A DNA stretch of 64,000 bases from Candidatus Mediterraneibacter pullistercoris (GTDB taxonomy: Bacteria; Bacillota; Clostridia; Lachnospirales; Lachnospiraceae): NCBI GenBank assembly GCA_019116885.1, contig DXAU01000030.1:141193-205192 (forward strand). The letters are read 5' to 3'. A program made the translations under genes and the position numbers. Within the stretch, counting starts at the first letter, position 1. Every line of letters starts with the position of its first letter. The notes beneath the pieces were generated by a model. The model was given only the letters and a program-made list of their open reading frames with translations. It was not told the origin of the DNA and ran no database searches. Shown piece after piece: positions 9,609 to 21,185 of this stretch.

Positions 9609-12308
9609 GTGAATTATGGAAAAAGAAACATTTCCCGAAGAAAGAAAAATATATCTTCTAAAAAGAAAATGAAGCAGAAACGTGTGGGAGTACGCTTTTT
9701 TAAAGCTCTTATTCTTTGCATACTTCTGCTCGGCGTGATCTGTGTTGTCGGCGCAGGACTCTTCGCCAAAAAGATCATAGACAATACCCCTGTCGTATCC
9801 GCGGACGATATCCTGCCCAAAGGATATACGACGAACATCGTGGATCAGAAAGGAACTGTGATCGAGACACTGAAAGATTCGGATTCCAACCGTGTGTACA
9901 GAACATACGACGAGATTACTGCAGCTTCTGAATATCTTCCCCACGCATTCGTTGCGATAGAGGACGAACGTTTTTACGATCATAACGGCGTGGATCTCCA
10001 GGGAATTATAAGGGCTGCTTTTGTCGGTATATCCAATGGATTCAATTTTTCCGAGGGTGCCAGTACACTGACCCAGCAGCTCATCAAGAATAACGTATTT
10101 CCAGATTTCGTCAACGAGGAAACCTTCTTTGACCGTCTGGAGCGAAAACTTCAGGAACAGTATCTCGCTCTTGAGATCGAAAAAGAGATGAACAAAGAGC
10201 AGATACTCGAAGCCTATATGAATACAATCAATCTGGGACAGGGCTGCCTGGGCGTACAGACAGCTTCCACCCGTTATTTTAATAAAGATGTGGCAGATCT
10301 GACATTATCAGAATGTGCCGTCATCGCTGCCATCACTCAGAATCCTACTGAATATGATCCGGTAACCTATCCGGAAAACAATGCAAAAAGGCGTGAAATC
10401 GTCCTTGGGAACATGCTGGAACAGGGATATATCAACCAGGCGGAGTATGACGAGGCTGTGGCAGATACCGTATATGACCGGATACTGAAGACTGCAGCGG
10501 TTACAGAGGATACTACGCCATACTCCTATTTCACAGACGCTCTGATTGAAGATGTGATCCAGGATCTCATGGAACAGAAAGGGTACTCAGAGACACAGGC
10601 TTATAATCTGCTCTACAGCGGCGGCCTGACGATCACTTCTACCCAGGATCTGGATATCCAGAAGATCTGTGATGAAGAAGTGGCTGACGAGGATTATTAT
10701 CCTGTGCTGGAGTATGGTCTGGAATACGCGCTGACTGTCCACAGAGCCGATGGAACAGTGGAGAACTACAGTAAGGAGAATCTTGCACAGTATATCAGTG
10801 AGACGCAGGACGATGACAATCCGCTCGTATTTTCTTCAAGAGATGATGTGGAAGCTGCCATAGCGTCATACAAATCCACACTGAATATCAATACCGATGC
10901 AGGCGATATCGTGGATGAGAATTATGAAATCACTTTACAGCCGCAGGTATCTTTCGTCATTATGGACCAGCGCACCGGACAGGTCAAAGCGATCGTAGGC
11001 GGAAGGGGCGAGAAGAGCGGAAACCTCACGCTGAACCGTGCAACCGATTCAAAGCAGCAGCCCGGTTCCTGTTTTAAGATTCTCTCGACTTATGCACCGG
11101 GACTCAACGAAGGGGATATCACTCTCGCTTCCACAGTTGTCGACGAGCCTTATGAATATGAAAACGGACAGGAAGTGCGCAATTCCAACTACAGATATAT
11201 TGGAGCTACAACCATCCGCAACGCAATTGTTCAGTCCATCAACACATGTGCGGCTCGTACCCTCACTGAGACAGTCGGAGTCGGTACAGGCTACGAGTAT
11301 ACTAAAAACTTTGGGTTCACAACACTGACAGAAGAGGATGAAACACAGGCACTGGCTCTTGGCGGTATTACAGACGGTGTATATAACATCGAACTTACAG
11401 CCGCATTTGCGTCGATCGCAAACGGCGGTGTATACACAGAGCCGGTTCTCTACACTCAGATCATCGACCATGATGGCAATGTACTCATCGACAACACTGC
11501 TCCCGACACTCATGAAGTGATCAAAGACTCCACCGCTTACCTTCTCACGAGCGCGATGGAAGACGTTGTCTCAAGAGGTACAGGCGGCGGTACAAAAATA
11601 AGCAGTATGGGAACCGCCGGGAAGACCGGTTCCACAGATAACTATGCCGACCGCTGGTTCTGCGGCTTCACACCATATTATACGGCAGGTATCTGGGGTG
11701 GGTATGATGCAAACAAACCTATGGAAAATCTGGGTTCTTGGCATCTTTCTATCTGGCACGGCATCATGGAACGCGTCCATGAGGATCTTGACGGACAGGA
11801 TTTCGAGGCTCCGTCCAGCGTTGTCCAGAGATCAATCTGTACAAAAACCGGACTGCTTGCGACAAGCACCTGCCCGGCAAGAAGGGACTATTTTGACAAA
11901 GATTTCCTGCCTGAGACGAGCTGCTCGGGACACAGGACCCGCACTACAGACAAGGATAAGGAGAAAGAGGAAGAGAACAAAGAAGAGAACACGAACGAGA
12001 ACGAAGAAAATACAAACAACGAACAGGAAAATTCAAATAATACTACCGAAAATACTCCTTCCACCGGAAATGACGGAACAGGCGGTGAATCAACAACTAC
12101 CCCGCCTTCCGGCGGCAGTGATGGCGGCGGAACCACTCCCCCGTCTACCGGCGGTAGTGAAGGTAGTAATGGCGGTGAGACCACTCCCCCATCTACCGGA
12201 GGCAGTGATGGTGGTGGCGGAACCACTCCTCCATCTACCGGCGGCGACGCTGACAGCGGCGGTGGATCTACTACCCCGCCTTCCGGCGGCCAGCAGCCTT
12301 CGGGATAA
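9609..12308 (+). CDS. Class A penicillin-binding protein (transglycosylase/transpeptidase) with Gly/Thr/Pro repeat C-terminal tail
   Basis: 899 aa; ALVAIEDERFYDHNGVD-like GT51 motif, EGASTLTQQLIKN, QQPGSCFKI, GKTGSTDNYADRWFCG; tail GGSDGGGTTPPSTGG repeated. Confidence 0.95.
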   Translation: MNYGKRNISRRKKNISSKKKMKQKRVGVRFFKALILCILLLGVICVVGAGLFAKKIIDNTPVVSADDILPKGYTTNIVDQKGTVIETLKDSDSNRVYRTYDEITAASEYLPHAFVAIEDERFYDHNGVDLQGIIRAAFVGISNGFNFSEGASTLTQQLIKNNVFPDFVNEETFFDRLERKLQEQYLALEIEKEMNKEQILEAYMNTINLGQGCLGVQTASTRYFNKDVADLTLSECAVIAAITQNPTEYDPVTYPENNAKRREIVLGNMLEQGYINQAEYDEAVADTVYDRILKTAAVTEDTTPYSYFTDALIEDVIQDLMEQKGYSETQAYNLLYSGGLTITSTQDLDIQKICDEEVADEDYYPVLEYGLEYALTVHRADGTVENYSKENLAQYISETQDDDNPLVFSSRDDVEAAIASYKSTLNINTDAGDIVDENYEITLQPQVSFVIMDQRTGQVKAIVGGRGEKSGNLTLNRATDSKQQPGSCFKILSTYAPGLNEGDITLASTVVDEPYEYENGQEVRNSNYRYIGATTIRNAIVQSINTCAARTLTETVGVGTGYEYTKNFGFTTLTEEDETQALALGGITDGVYNIELTAAFASIANGGVYTEPVLYTQIIDHDGNVLIDNTAPDTHEVIKDSTAYLLTSAMEDVVSRGTGGGTKISSMGTAGKTGSTDNYADRWFCGFTPYYTAGIWGGYDANKPMENLGSWHLSIWHGIMERVHEDLDGQDFEAPSSVVQRSICTKTGLLATSTCPARRDYFDKDFLPETSCSGHRTRTTDKDKEKEEENKEENTNENEENTNNEQENSNNTTENTPSTGNDGTGGESTTTPPSGGSDGGGTTPPSTGGSEGSNGGETTPPSTGGSDGGGGTTPPSTGGDADSGGGSTTPPSGGQQPSG
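12090..12305 (+). repeat. Tandem degenerate repeat encoding GGSDGGG/TTPPSTGG tail of the class A PBP
   Basis: Repeated ggcggcagtgatggcggcggaaccactcccccgtctacc units visible in DNA and protein. Confidence 0.8.
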
Positions 12309-12334
12309 ACAATCGGAACATTATAAGTCTGTGT

Positions 12335-12390
12335 AAAGAGAAGCTGCCGCATCAATGATTTCCCGATCATTGATGCGGCAGCTTCTCTTT
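12335..12390. terminator. Bidirectional terminator between convergent genes
   Basis: Perfect 25-bp inverted repeat aaagagaagctgccgcatcaatgat / atcattgatgcggcagcttctcttt, loop ttcccg. Confidence 0.92.
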
Positions 12391-12425
12391 TCCGTTTTTC
12401 CTGAAATCATAAAACGCCGGAAATG

Positions 12426-13784
12426 TTACATTTTGTTATACATCTCTTTATTCAGCACGCCTTCTTTGAAGTTTACGATAACATTTGTGGCTGCATCCCC
12501 AATGACATTCAGCGTAATGACAGCCATGCCCGGAAGGTAATTCATCGCAAGCACAAGTGAATATCCGATCATACACAGTTCCGATGTCATTCCAAGCCCT
12601 GACATAACCACATATATCATCGTTGTTCCGGCCACAGGAATCGCCGGACACCCCATTGCAGTACAGATTGACAGGAAAGCCGCGATCACCAGAGTGGACG
12701 GCGTGATGTCAATGCCTGCCGCTGTCGCGATAAAAGTGACTGCTATCATATGCATTGCAGTTGTTCCGTTCATATTCACTGTCATTCCGGTCGGGAGCAC
12801 AAAACTGCTGATCTCCTCTGTACATCCGAGCTCATTGATACACGTTTTTGTGTTCAGAGGAAGCGTTGCCGCAGATGAGTTCGTTGCTGCCGCGAACAAT
12901 CCGATTTTAAATGATTTCTTAAGGAACGGAACCGGATTCAGACGTGTAGTCAGGAAGATGCCGATCGGATAGATTGTTGCGACAAGCACGAGACTTACAA
13001 CGATCGTCGTCACCATCCACACGAGTGCCGGTCCTATATATTCCACTCCGTAAACAGCAAGTGTTCTGCAGATCATGCAGAAAATCGCTGTCGGCCCCAC
13101 TTTATTGATAAGGAAATTCAGAAACATCTGGATAATCTCATTCAGATTTTCCAGCACTTTCTTAAGCGGATCTGCCTTTTCTCCCATAAATGTCATGCAG
13201 AGCCCCATGATGATCGCCACCACTACTACCGCCAGTATCTCGTTGTTTGAAGTAAACGCAGAAAAGATATTGGACGGCACCGCAGTAATAACGGCCGTCA
13301 GCGGATTATACCCTTCCATCGTCACCGCTTCTGCCGCCATCTCATTTGGAAGACTGACATTGAACCAGCCCATGCTTTTCACAAAATAAGCGGCAGCACC
13401 TGCAAGCGCCGCTGCAACTACATAGAAACAGATATATGTAATAAACGTCTTGCCCGCAATCTTCCCAAGTCTCTCCGGATTGGCAAGGCTGCACATCGCA
13501 AGGCTCAAAGATGTCAGCACAAGAGGTACGATAGCCATCTGGAGTCCTCTCATGAAAAGCTGGCCGATAATATAGAGCAGGCCGATCCCTTCAAAACCGT
13601 CCGTCGTTGTGATATCCTGGAAGAAGATCGCGTCTGCAACATTCCAGATCTTTTCATTTCCGCTTCCATTGAGAAACTCTCTCAGGACAAGACAGAGAAA
13701 TCCTGCTATAAAACCGGCAGCCACCGCAATAATCATCCGTTTTACGATTGATGCCTGCTTTTTTTCTTTCTTCTTTTTTTCCAT
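12426..13784 (-). CDS. Dicarboxylate/amino acid:cation symporter (DAACS)
   Basis: SSAATLPLNTKTCINELGCTEEISSFVLPTGMTVNMNGTTAMH motif; likely start MEKKKKEKK at 13784 with aggaaggtgg RBS (ORF opens at 13838). Confidence 0.93.
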   Translation of the reverse strand: MEKKKKEKKQASIVKRMIIAVAAGFIAGFLCLVLREFLNGSGNEKIWNVADAIFFQDITTTDGFEGIGLLYIIGQLFMRGLQMAIVPLVLTSLSLAMCSLANPERLGKIAGKTFITYICFYVVAAALAGAAAYFVKSMGWFNVSLPNEMAAEAVTMEGYNPLTAVITAVPSNIFSAFTSNNEILAVVVVAIIMGLCMTFMGEKADPLKKVLENLNEIIQMFLNFLINKVGPTAIFCMICRTLAVYGVEYIGPALVWMVTTIVVSLVLVATIYPIGIFLTTRLNPVPFLKKSFKIGLFAAATNSSAATLPLNTKTCINELGCTEEISSFVLPTGMTVNMNGTTAMHMIAVTFIATAAGIDITPSTLVIAAFLSICTAMGCPAIPVAGTTMIYVVMSGLGMTSELCMIGYSLVLAMNYLPGMAVITLNVIGDAATNVIVNFKEGVLNKEMYNKM

Positions 13785-13867
13785 TATTCCACCTTCCTCA
13801 CCGCTGTGATATTGTTCTGTGCTCCAATGATTTTTCATTGTAGATACTGCACGAATACTTTATAAGT

Positions 13868-13896
13868 ATTTTACATATGGCAGTCTGTGGTGTCAA
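13868..13896 (-). promoter_or_regulatory. Sigma-A type promoter of DAACS gene
   Basis: On minus strand TTGACA (13896-13891), 17-nt spacer, TAAAAT (13873-13868). Confidence 0.75.
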
Positions 13897-13902
13897 TAAA
13901 TT

Positions 13903-13923
13903 TTCTTTATTTCAAAGATTTTT
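13903..13923. promoter_or_regulatory. Candidate operator, dyad TCTTTATTTCAAAGA, abutting the -35
   Basis: ttctttatttcaaagattttt; 20/21 identical to 22402-22422, same relation to promoter. Confidence 0.55.
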
Positions 13924-14013
13924 ATATGTTTTAACCAAATTTTTTACCTAATTTTTGTTATGGTTTTTTGTTTTAAATAAAATTTTTGTGTTTAAATTTA
14001 TTTTCAAAAAAAT

Positions 14014-14068
14014 CAGGAGTGCCGGCTTCAGATCTTCTTCACTCATGATCCGATTTCCGACACTCCTG
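14014..14068 (-). terminator. Terminator at end of the sugar operon
   Basis: caggagtg[c/t]cgg imperfect stem, minus-strand readout ends ...ccggcactcctgATTTTTTTG. Confidence 0.75.
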
Positions 14069-14121
14069 TCCTGTCGCTTTTCCGCTATTTTCTTTTAATC
14101 CCATGCAGGGCGCGCACCTCT

Positions 14122-14880
14122 TTAGCAGATCAGCTCTATCCCGTGTGCGCTGCAGTAATCTATCCACTCCTCTGACGGCGTGCTGTCTGTAATCAGATAA
14201 TTCACACGGTCCAGATCGATCAGCTTGACAAAAGCCGACTGGCCGAACTTGGAATGGTCTGCCAGAAGAGCGACTTTCTCTGCCTGGGCAAGCATGGCTT
14301 TCTTGATCTCTGCTTCACTCTCGTTTGAATCAAGGACGCCTTTCTCAATGCTGAGACCTTTGCAGCTAATCAGCGCAAGGTCAACATTATATTTCGTAAT
14401 ATTGGACTTTGCAAGCTGTCCCTGAAGAGACAAAGCCTTTTTGTTGAATTCTCCTCCTGTGGAGACAATGTTAAAAGACGACTGCTGAAGTTCCTGGAAC
14501 ACCTCTGTGGAATTTGTCACAATCGTGATATCCTGGTATTCTGGAATGATCTTGAGCGCTTCGGCAACTGTTGTGCTGGAATCCGCTATGATCGTACTTT
14601 TCCCCTCCAGGAGTCTCGCTGTTTTCCTGGCAATCTCCTGTTTTTCTCTCAGGTGTCTGCTCAATCGTCTGTGAAAGTGGATTCCTTCTTTCTGGGCGCC
14701 TTCGTTCCAGATCGCACCTCCGTGTATCCTTGTCAGAATTCCCTCTGTCTCGAGCTTATCCAGATCTCTTCGTATCGTTTCTTCTGTCACCCGGCATATC
14801 CTGCTCAGATCACTGACAGTTACTTTTTTTTCGGTCTGAACAGTCTGGCGAATGACCATTAATCTTTCTTTGCCAGCCAT
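14122..14880 (-). CDS. DeoR/GlpR family transcriptional regulator
   Basis: N-terminal HTH (VTVSDLSRICRVTEETIRRDLDKLETEGILTRIHGGAI) and DeoR C-terminal sensor; start MAGKERLM at 14880. Confidence 0.93.
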   Translation of the reverse strand: MAGKERLMVIRQTVQTEKKVTVSDLSRICRVTEETIRRDLDKLETEGILTRIHGGAIWNEGAQKEGIHFHRRLSRHLREKQEIARKTARLLEGKSTIIADSSTTVAEALKIIPEYQDITIVTNSTEVFQELQQSSFNIVSTGGEFNKKALSLQGQLAKSNITKYNVDLALISCKGLSIEKGVLDSNESEAEIKKAMLAQAEKVALLADHSKFGQSAFVKLIDLDRVNYLITDSTPSEEWIDYCSAHGIELIC

Positions 14881-15063
14881 GCTTTCTTCCCTTTCCCCGC
14901 TCACGGTATTTATCTTCTGCTTCTCTAATAATATACCTTTCGGGTTGGTTTTTGCAAGACTTTTGTCCTGTGAAAACATGTGATCCTCCTTTAAAACCTG
15001 AAAACTCGAGGTTAAATCCACTGAAACAATCTTCAAAAAGCAGGAAGGCTGATTATTTACTGA

Positions 15064-16077
15064 CTATTTATCGATCTCTTCTGCCAGTTCTCTCATGTAA
15101 GCCACATCCTGAGGATCAAGATTGAGTTCTGCAGATTTTACATTCTCCTCAATCTGTTCCGCTGTCGTAGATCCACTTAAAAGATTCATGAAGTCACCCT
15201 GTGCAAGAATCCATCCAAGAGCCAGGTTGGCGATTGTGCAGTTGTACTTCTCGCACAGCGGTTTCCATTTGTCCATCATATCCATGGCTGCCTGCATATT
15301 GTCCGGCTGGAACCATTTTTTCGGAATCTGCGCTCCCACAGGTTTGTAGTCTCTTGGCATCGTTCCTGACAGCAGTCCCATCTCAAGCGGTGAGTACGCC
15401 TGGATAGTCACGCCGTTCTCACGGCAGCACGGAATGATCTCGTCCTCGATCGCGCGGTCAAGTATGGAGTATTTTGCCTGTACGATGTCAAGATCTCCCC
15501 ATTTCAGGTACTCCTGGATATGATTGATATCAACATTGGCTGCTCCGATCGCCCGGATCTTACCCTGGGCTTTCAGGTCGTTGAGCACATCCATTGTCTT
15601 CTCGATCGGCACGTAGTACGGAGATCCCTCGATCGACTGCCAGTGCGTCATATAGACGTCAACATAATCTGTACCCATACGCTCCAGAGATGCCTTTATC
15701 TCTTTCTTTACGGACTCACTGTTCAGATTCTTGTAAAGCTGGATACCGTTGACTACATTGAACATATCGCCCTTCATCTCCTGGTCCCAGGTAACGCCGC
15801 ATTTTGTAATAATCACGAGGTCTTCGCGATTCATACCCTCGAGCGCTTTTCCAAGAATCTTCTCGCTGTTTCCAAAATTATACCCCGGAGCTGTATCTAT
15901 CAGGTTGACGCCCGCTTTCGGAGCCTCTCTGATTGTGTCTATCACGACCTGCAGGTCATGGTCGCCGCCCCATGCGGAACCGCCGCCGATAGACCATGTT
16001 CCAAGACCTATCCTTGAGATATCAATTCCTGTTTTTCCTAACTTCATCGTTTTCATGATTGTTTTTCCTTTCATCAC
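15064..16077 (-). CDS. Aldo/keto reductase
   Basis: 337 aa; LGKTGIDISRIGLGTWSIGG, DTAPGYNFGNSEKILGKAL, YVDVYMTHW. Confidence 0.92.
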   Translation of the reverse strand: MMKGKTIMKTMKLGKTGIDISRIGLGTWSIGGGSAWGGDHDLQVVIDTIREAPKAGVNLIDTAPGYNFGNSEKILGKALEGMNREDLVIITKCGVTWDQEMKGDMFNVVNGIQLYKNLNSESVKKEIKASLERMGTDYVDVYMTHWQSIEGSPYYVPIEKTMDVLNDLKAQGKIRAIGAANVDINHIQEYLKWGDLDIVQAKYSILDRAIEDEIIPCCRENGVTIQAYSPLEMGLLSGTMPRDYKPVGAQIPKKWFQPDNMQAAMDMMDKWKPLCEKYNCTIANLALGWILAQGDFMNLLSGSTTAEQIEENVKSAELNLDPQDVAYMRELAEEIDK

Positions 16078-17037
16078 TTACTGCTGAGCATAATACTCTT
16101 TGAGACGTTCCTCCACCTGCTGTCTGTTCCTGACTCCGGTCGTTGCCCCGATGCTCTGAACGCTGATAGATGCAGTCACATTTGCAAACTCGGCACATTC
16201 TTTTAATGATTTGCCTTCCAGGACTGCTGTGATAAATCCAGAAGCAAAATTATCACCGGCCCCGATCGTATCGATCGCTGTGATCCCTTTCACAGCCGGA
16301 ACTTCTAACACGCTGCCGTCCTGGCTCTTGATATAACAGCCTCTCTTGCCTGTCTTGATCACAACATGGCTGATCCCGCAGTCCATAAACACGTCAGCCA
16401 CATCTTCAAGCTCTGTCTTTCCGGTCATCATGCATGCTTCATCATAATTTGGAAAGAAGTAATCCACATAGGAAAGCGCTTCTCTGATATCATCGAGCGT
16501 CTCTCCCAGTCTTGCTTTTATCATGTCCGCACAGATGATCATGCCGTTTTCTTTCGCCGCTTTGAATATCTTCACAAGCGCGGCGCAGTCAAGGAGCGGG
16601 TTGTTGAAGATGCTTGCCAGAGATAATATTTTTGCTTCCGGGATACGGTCAAGATCCACATCGTCGATGGTCATCTTCCAGAGGCTGCCATTCCTGTTCG
16701 TCACAAACGTCCGCTCGCCGTCATGTGTGACAAGCCCGACATTGATGGAAGTGTCGATGCCCTCTTTCATCTTTACTCCAGAATAGTCGATCCCGTTTTT
16801 CTCACAATGTTCAATGATAAAATTGCCGACTGCGTCTTTTCCCACCATGCTCATCAGACCGATTTTATGGCCGAGCCGGGACATTACTGTCGCCTCGTTG
16901 ATGGCATCGCCGCCAATCGTCATCGAGATCTGCTCAAGCGGGCAGGATTCGATGTCAAATATATCTCTGCTGACGGGCTGCAGTGGGATATCCACAATCG
17001 CAGCTCCGACGCAGATCACGTCTAATTTCTTTTCCAA
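16078..17037 (-). CDS. PfkB-family carbohydrate kinase
   Basis: LDVICVGAAIVDIPLQPVS..., GGDAINEA, DTIGAGDNFASGFI; start codon uncertain (probably TTG near 17037; ORF opens at 17085). Confidence 0.9.
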   Translation of the reverse strand: MEKKLDVICVGAAIVDIPLQPVSRDIFDIESCPLEQISMTIGGDAINEATVMSRLGHKIGLMSMVGKDAVGNFIIEHCEKNGIDYSGVKMKEGIDTSINVGLVTHDGERTFVTNRNGSLWKMTIDDVDLDRIPEAKILSLASIFNNPLLDCAALVKIFKAAKENGMIICADMIKARLGETLDDIREALSYVDYFFPNYDEACMMTGKTELEDVADVFMDCGISHVVIKTGKRGCYIKSQDGSVLEVPAVKGITAIDTIGAGDNFASGFITAVLEGKSLKECAEFANVTASISVQSIGATTGVRNRQQVEERLKEYYAQQ

Positions 17038-17041
17038 CTCC

Positions 17042-17950
<909 letters not shown>

Positions 17951-17961
17951 TTATGACCTGT

Positions 17962-19017
17962 CTAGCCGCTTACTTTGACGACGCCTTTTATCATCTCCGT
18001 CTTCCTGACCGGATCGATCGCATCCTCAAATGCTTTCTGCACGTCTTTGTAATCATAAATATCCGTTACCATGTCCTTTACATTGAACTTTCCTGTCGCG
18101 ATTGCCTCGATCGTCTGGGGGAAGTTGTTGCAGTAGCGGAAAGAGGTCTGGATCGTTACTTCACGGTTGATCTTGAGGAAATCGATCGGCACGGGTTTGG
18201 ACTGTGTTCCTACCATCATGATCTTTCCGCCGCGGGCAACAAGCTGTACTGCCTGCTGTGCCAGAAATACGGAACCGCCTGCTTCAAATACAAGCTCCAC
18301 GCCATGATCGCCGTACAGTTCCTCCGAACGGAGCACTTCTACTGTGTCCTGCTCTTTGCCGTTGATGACTCTTTTGGCTCCGAGTTTCTTTGCAAGCTCC
18401 AGACGCTTTTCAATGACATCCACAACCGTGATGTCCGTAGCGCCAAGGCTTAAGCATGCCTGAAGGACCATAAGCCCGATTGTGCCTGCTCCCAGGATCA
18501 CAATGCTCTTTCCGAGGCTTGCTTCTCCCAGGATCGCCGCGTGCATACCTACTGCCGCCGGCTCTACCAGAGCACCCTCCATCGTAGTCATTCCCTCGGG
18601 AATGTGATATGTCCACTCCTCAGGATGTGTCATGTACTGTGTCAGAGCGCCTTTATAGTTTGGCTGTGTAGCCATGAAATCCACATTCGGACAGATATTA
18701 TAACGGCCTGTACGGCAGTAGCCGCATGTGTCGTCCGGCACTCCGGGCTCTATAAGAACCTTGTCTCCGACTTTAAACTTTGTGACCTTTGATCCCACTG
18801 CTGCGACTTCGCCTGCAACTTCATGCCCGAGACCGATTTTCTGATTCGGGTCTTTCGGAGGGATGAACGGGCCGAACTCAAAACCATGGATATCAGAACC
18901 GCACATTCCTACATACTCGACTTTCAGGAGTATCTCATTGTCTTTCGGTTCCGGAACCGGACACTCCTGGATCTCAAAATGTTTTGGAGTTACCAAAATT
19001 GCTTCCGAGTTTTTCAT
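17962..19017 (-). CDS. Zinc-dependent polyol dehydrogenase (sorbitol/xylitol dehydrogenase-like MDR)
   Basis: 351 aa; GMCGSDIHGFEFG, GLGHEVAGEVAAVG, PAAVGMHAA, GAGTIGLMVLQACLSLGA. Confidence 0.9.
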   Translation of the reverse strand: MKNSEAILVTPKHFEIQECPVPEPKDNEILLKVEYVGMCGSDIHGFEFGPFIPPKDPNQKIGLGHEVAGEVAAVGSKVTKFKVGDKVLIEPGVPDDTCGYCRTGRYNICPNVDFMATQPNYKGALTQYMTHPEEWTYHIPEGMTTMEGALVEPAAVGMHAAILGEASLGKSIVILGAGTIGLMVLQACLSLGATDITVVDVIEKRLELAKKLGAKRVINGKEQDTVEVLRSEELYGDHGVELVFEAGGSVFLAQQAVQLVARGGKIMMVGTQSKPVPIDFLKINREVTIQTSFRYCNNFPQTIEAIATGKFNVKDMVTDIYDYKDVQKAFEDAIDPVRKTEMIKGVVKVSG

Positions 19018-19069
19018 TATGTTTTCCTTTCTCTTATAAAATACTCTGTATCCTGTCTATGCCAGGTCT

Positions 19070-20449
19070 TTAATCAATGTTTCCGATATCTTCTACAGAC
19101 TCTCCTCTCGTCTCAACACCGAACAGAAGAACGCATACTGCTATAACTGCGGCTACTGCGGAGATAAGGATGAATACGCCTGTGCTTCCCATAGAGCTTG
19201 CCGCAACTGCCGTGACAAGGAACGGGAAGAATATGTTGCTGACACGTCCGACCGCATTGCAGAATCCCGAACCAGAGAGCTTCGCTGACGTCGGCCACAT
19301 CTCCGGAACATAGACTGCAGATGCATAACATACGTACATGTAAATAATTGTGTTCAGGAAGAATGTGGATACGATCAGCGCTGTCATTGTCGTCTGCTGT
19401 CCTGTAATAATTCCAAGTACAGCCATCAGTACAAGAAGCAGGACGCCCATCACTCTTCTCGGGATCTTATCCATGATAAGAGACGCTATAAAGATTCCGA
19501 ACGGTGCGCCGAACAGGCCGAACATCGTCATAAACTGTGACTGTGATGTATCATATCCAAGGGACGCCAGCAGAGAAGGCATCCAGGTCATCAGTGTATA
19601 CTGGATCGTATTCATGCCGATCAGTACAAGAGAACCAACGATTGTTCTTCTCAACAGTTTGCCTCTAAACAGCGCTGAGTACGGAAGCTGTTTTACCGGC
19701 TTCGGAGCCTCTGTTACTGGCGGGAGTGGTTTGCCCGTTGACGCCTCGATCTCTTTCTCGATCCTTGTCATGATCGCATCCGCTTCTTCCACTCTTCCCT
19801 GAGCCTCAAGCCATCTCGGAGACTCCGGAAGTTTCTTCGCGATGATAAGAGATGCGATAATGGACAGGATGGATGGAATCATGTACTGAATCCTCCAGTT
19901 CATGTTATAACTGATACCGGTGGATACGATTACAAATGCTATACCGTTGCAGATCGGGTGAGCCCAGTTTCCGATAAAGGAGTTGCGGCTTGACCATACA
20001 CCGCGGTTTCTGCCCGGCACATACTCCGTAAATCCTGCAAACAGGACGACCAGAAGCGCTCCAAGTCCGAATCCCTGTAACAGTCTGAATACATAGAGTA
20101 CATATACGTTCGGAGAAACCGCTCCGCCGATCATAGCGATGATATGTATCACTTCATATAACAGAATACTTTTCTTACGTCCGATCCTGTCGCCGATCGG
20201 TCCGCCGACAAGCGCTCCAAAGAGCTGTCCCGCCGTGTATGTCGTTCCCCACATAGCCAGGAGTGTAGTTCCGTCTTTCAGCCAGTGCAGTTCATTTAAA
20301 AGAATATTCTGCACAGAGCCCGAGATACCGTTTGACCAGCATACCAGGAGGGCAAATGCTGTTACGAGCCACATTTTTATGTGCCAGCCTGAATTCGGCA
20401 GGCGGTCGAGTCTCGCGCCTATATTTGCGCTTTTTGCATCAGATGCCAT
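19070..20449 (-). CDS. MFS transporter (sugar-porter-like)
   Basis: 459 aa; GPIGDRIGRKKSILLYEV, multiple TM segments, MDKIPRRVMGVLLL. Confidence 0.9.
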   Translation of the reverse strand: MASDAKSANIGARLDRLPNSGWHIKMWLVTAFALLVCWSNGISGSVQNILLNELHWLKDGTTLLAMWGTTYTAGQLFGALVGGPIGDRIGRKKSILLYEVIHIIAMIGGAVSPNVYVLYVFRLLQGFGLGALLVVLFAGFTEYVPGRNRGVWSSRNSFIGNWAHPICNGIAFVIVSTGISYNMNWRIQYMIPSILSIIASLIIAKKLPESPRWLEAQGRVEEADAIMTRIEKEIEASTGKPLPPVTEAPKPVKQLPYSALFRGKLLRRTIVGSLVLIGMNTIQYTLMTWMPSLLASLGYDTSQSQFMTMFGLFGAPFGIFIASLIMDKIPRRVMGVLLLVLMAVLGIITGQQTTMTALIVSTFFLNTIIYMYVCYASAVYVPEMWPTSAKLSGSGFCNAVGRVSNIFFPFLVTAVAASSMGSTGVFILISAVAAVIAVCVLLFGVETRGESVEDIGNID

Positions 20450-20477
20450 GATGATTCCTCTCTTCCTTTTATTCTCT

Positions 20478-21185
20478 TTATTTTCTTCTATTGATTCCTT
20501 CTAACTCTCTGTCGACTTCTTCCTGCATGATCTCCCATGCTTTTCTGATATCCGGATCCTTGTTCCACAGCGCAGGCGGCCCTAACACTACCATGTCTGC
20601 TCCCGCCTCGTAAAGAGGCGCATACACTCCGGCGTTCATGGATCCGTCAGCTTCGATCAGGAAGTCAAGCCCCATCTCTTCTCTCCATTTTACAAGTGTC
20701 CGGATCTTGTCGTACATCTGTGTGATGACTTTTTGTCCCGCATACCCGGCGTCCACGATCATAATCGTGACTTTTGAAAGGAGCGGCAGGTAATATCGGA
20801 TCGCCTCCAGCGGCGCGGCGGGATTCAGAGCGATCCCCGCCTTGCAGCCAAGAGAGAGGATTTTGTTGATCGTGACAAAAGCATCACTCTCGATACAGTC
20901 TGTGTGCGGAGTGATATAATCTGCTCCTGCCTCCGCACACGCCTCGATATATTCCTGCGGATGCCGGATCATAAGGTGGGCGTCCATCGGCTTTTTGACC
21001 ACTTTCTTAAGTACCGTCATAAAATCAGGGCCTACACCGAACGTCTTGACGTAATTCCCATCTTTGATATCGATATGCAGAAAATCCGCATGTTCGTCGA
21101 TATATCTGACCTGGTTCTCAAAATCATACAGGTCACAGCACCCCATCGAGGGAGCCAGTAAAAGTTTCTTTTCCATCCGGATCAC
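20478..21185 (-). CDS. Ribulose-phosphate/allulose-6-phosphate 3-epimerase family (AlsE-like)
   Basis: LLAPSMGCCDLYDFENQVRYIDEHADFLHIDIKDGNYV, PMDAHLMIRHPQEYIEACAEAGADYITPHTD, VDAGYAGQK, IEADGSMN. Confidence 0.88.
   Translation of the reverse strand: MIRMEKKLLLAPSMGCCDLYDFENQVRYIDEHADFLHIDIKDGNYVKTFGVGPDFMTVLKKVVKKPMDAHLMIRHPQEYIEACAEAGADYITPHTDCIESDAFVTINKILSLGCKAGIALNPAAPLEAIRYYLPLLSKVTIMIVDAGYAGQKVITQMYDKIRTLVKWREEMGLDFLIEADGSMNAGVYAPLYEAGADMVVLGPPALWNKDPDIRKAWEIMQEEVDRELEGINRRK

Noticed and set aside
11644-12336. 230-aa + strand ORF rich in Arg/Pro/Leu
   Set aside because: Alternative frame of the PBP1A gene and its GC-rich repeat tail; coding evidence is for the PBP frame.
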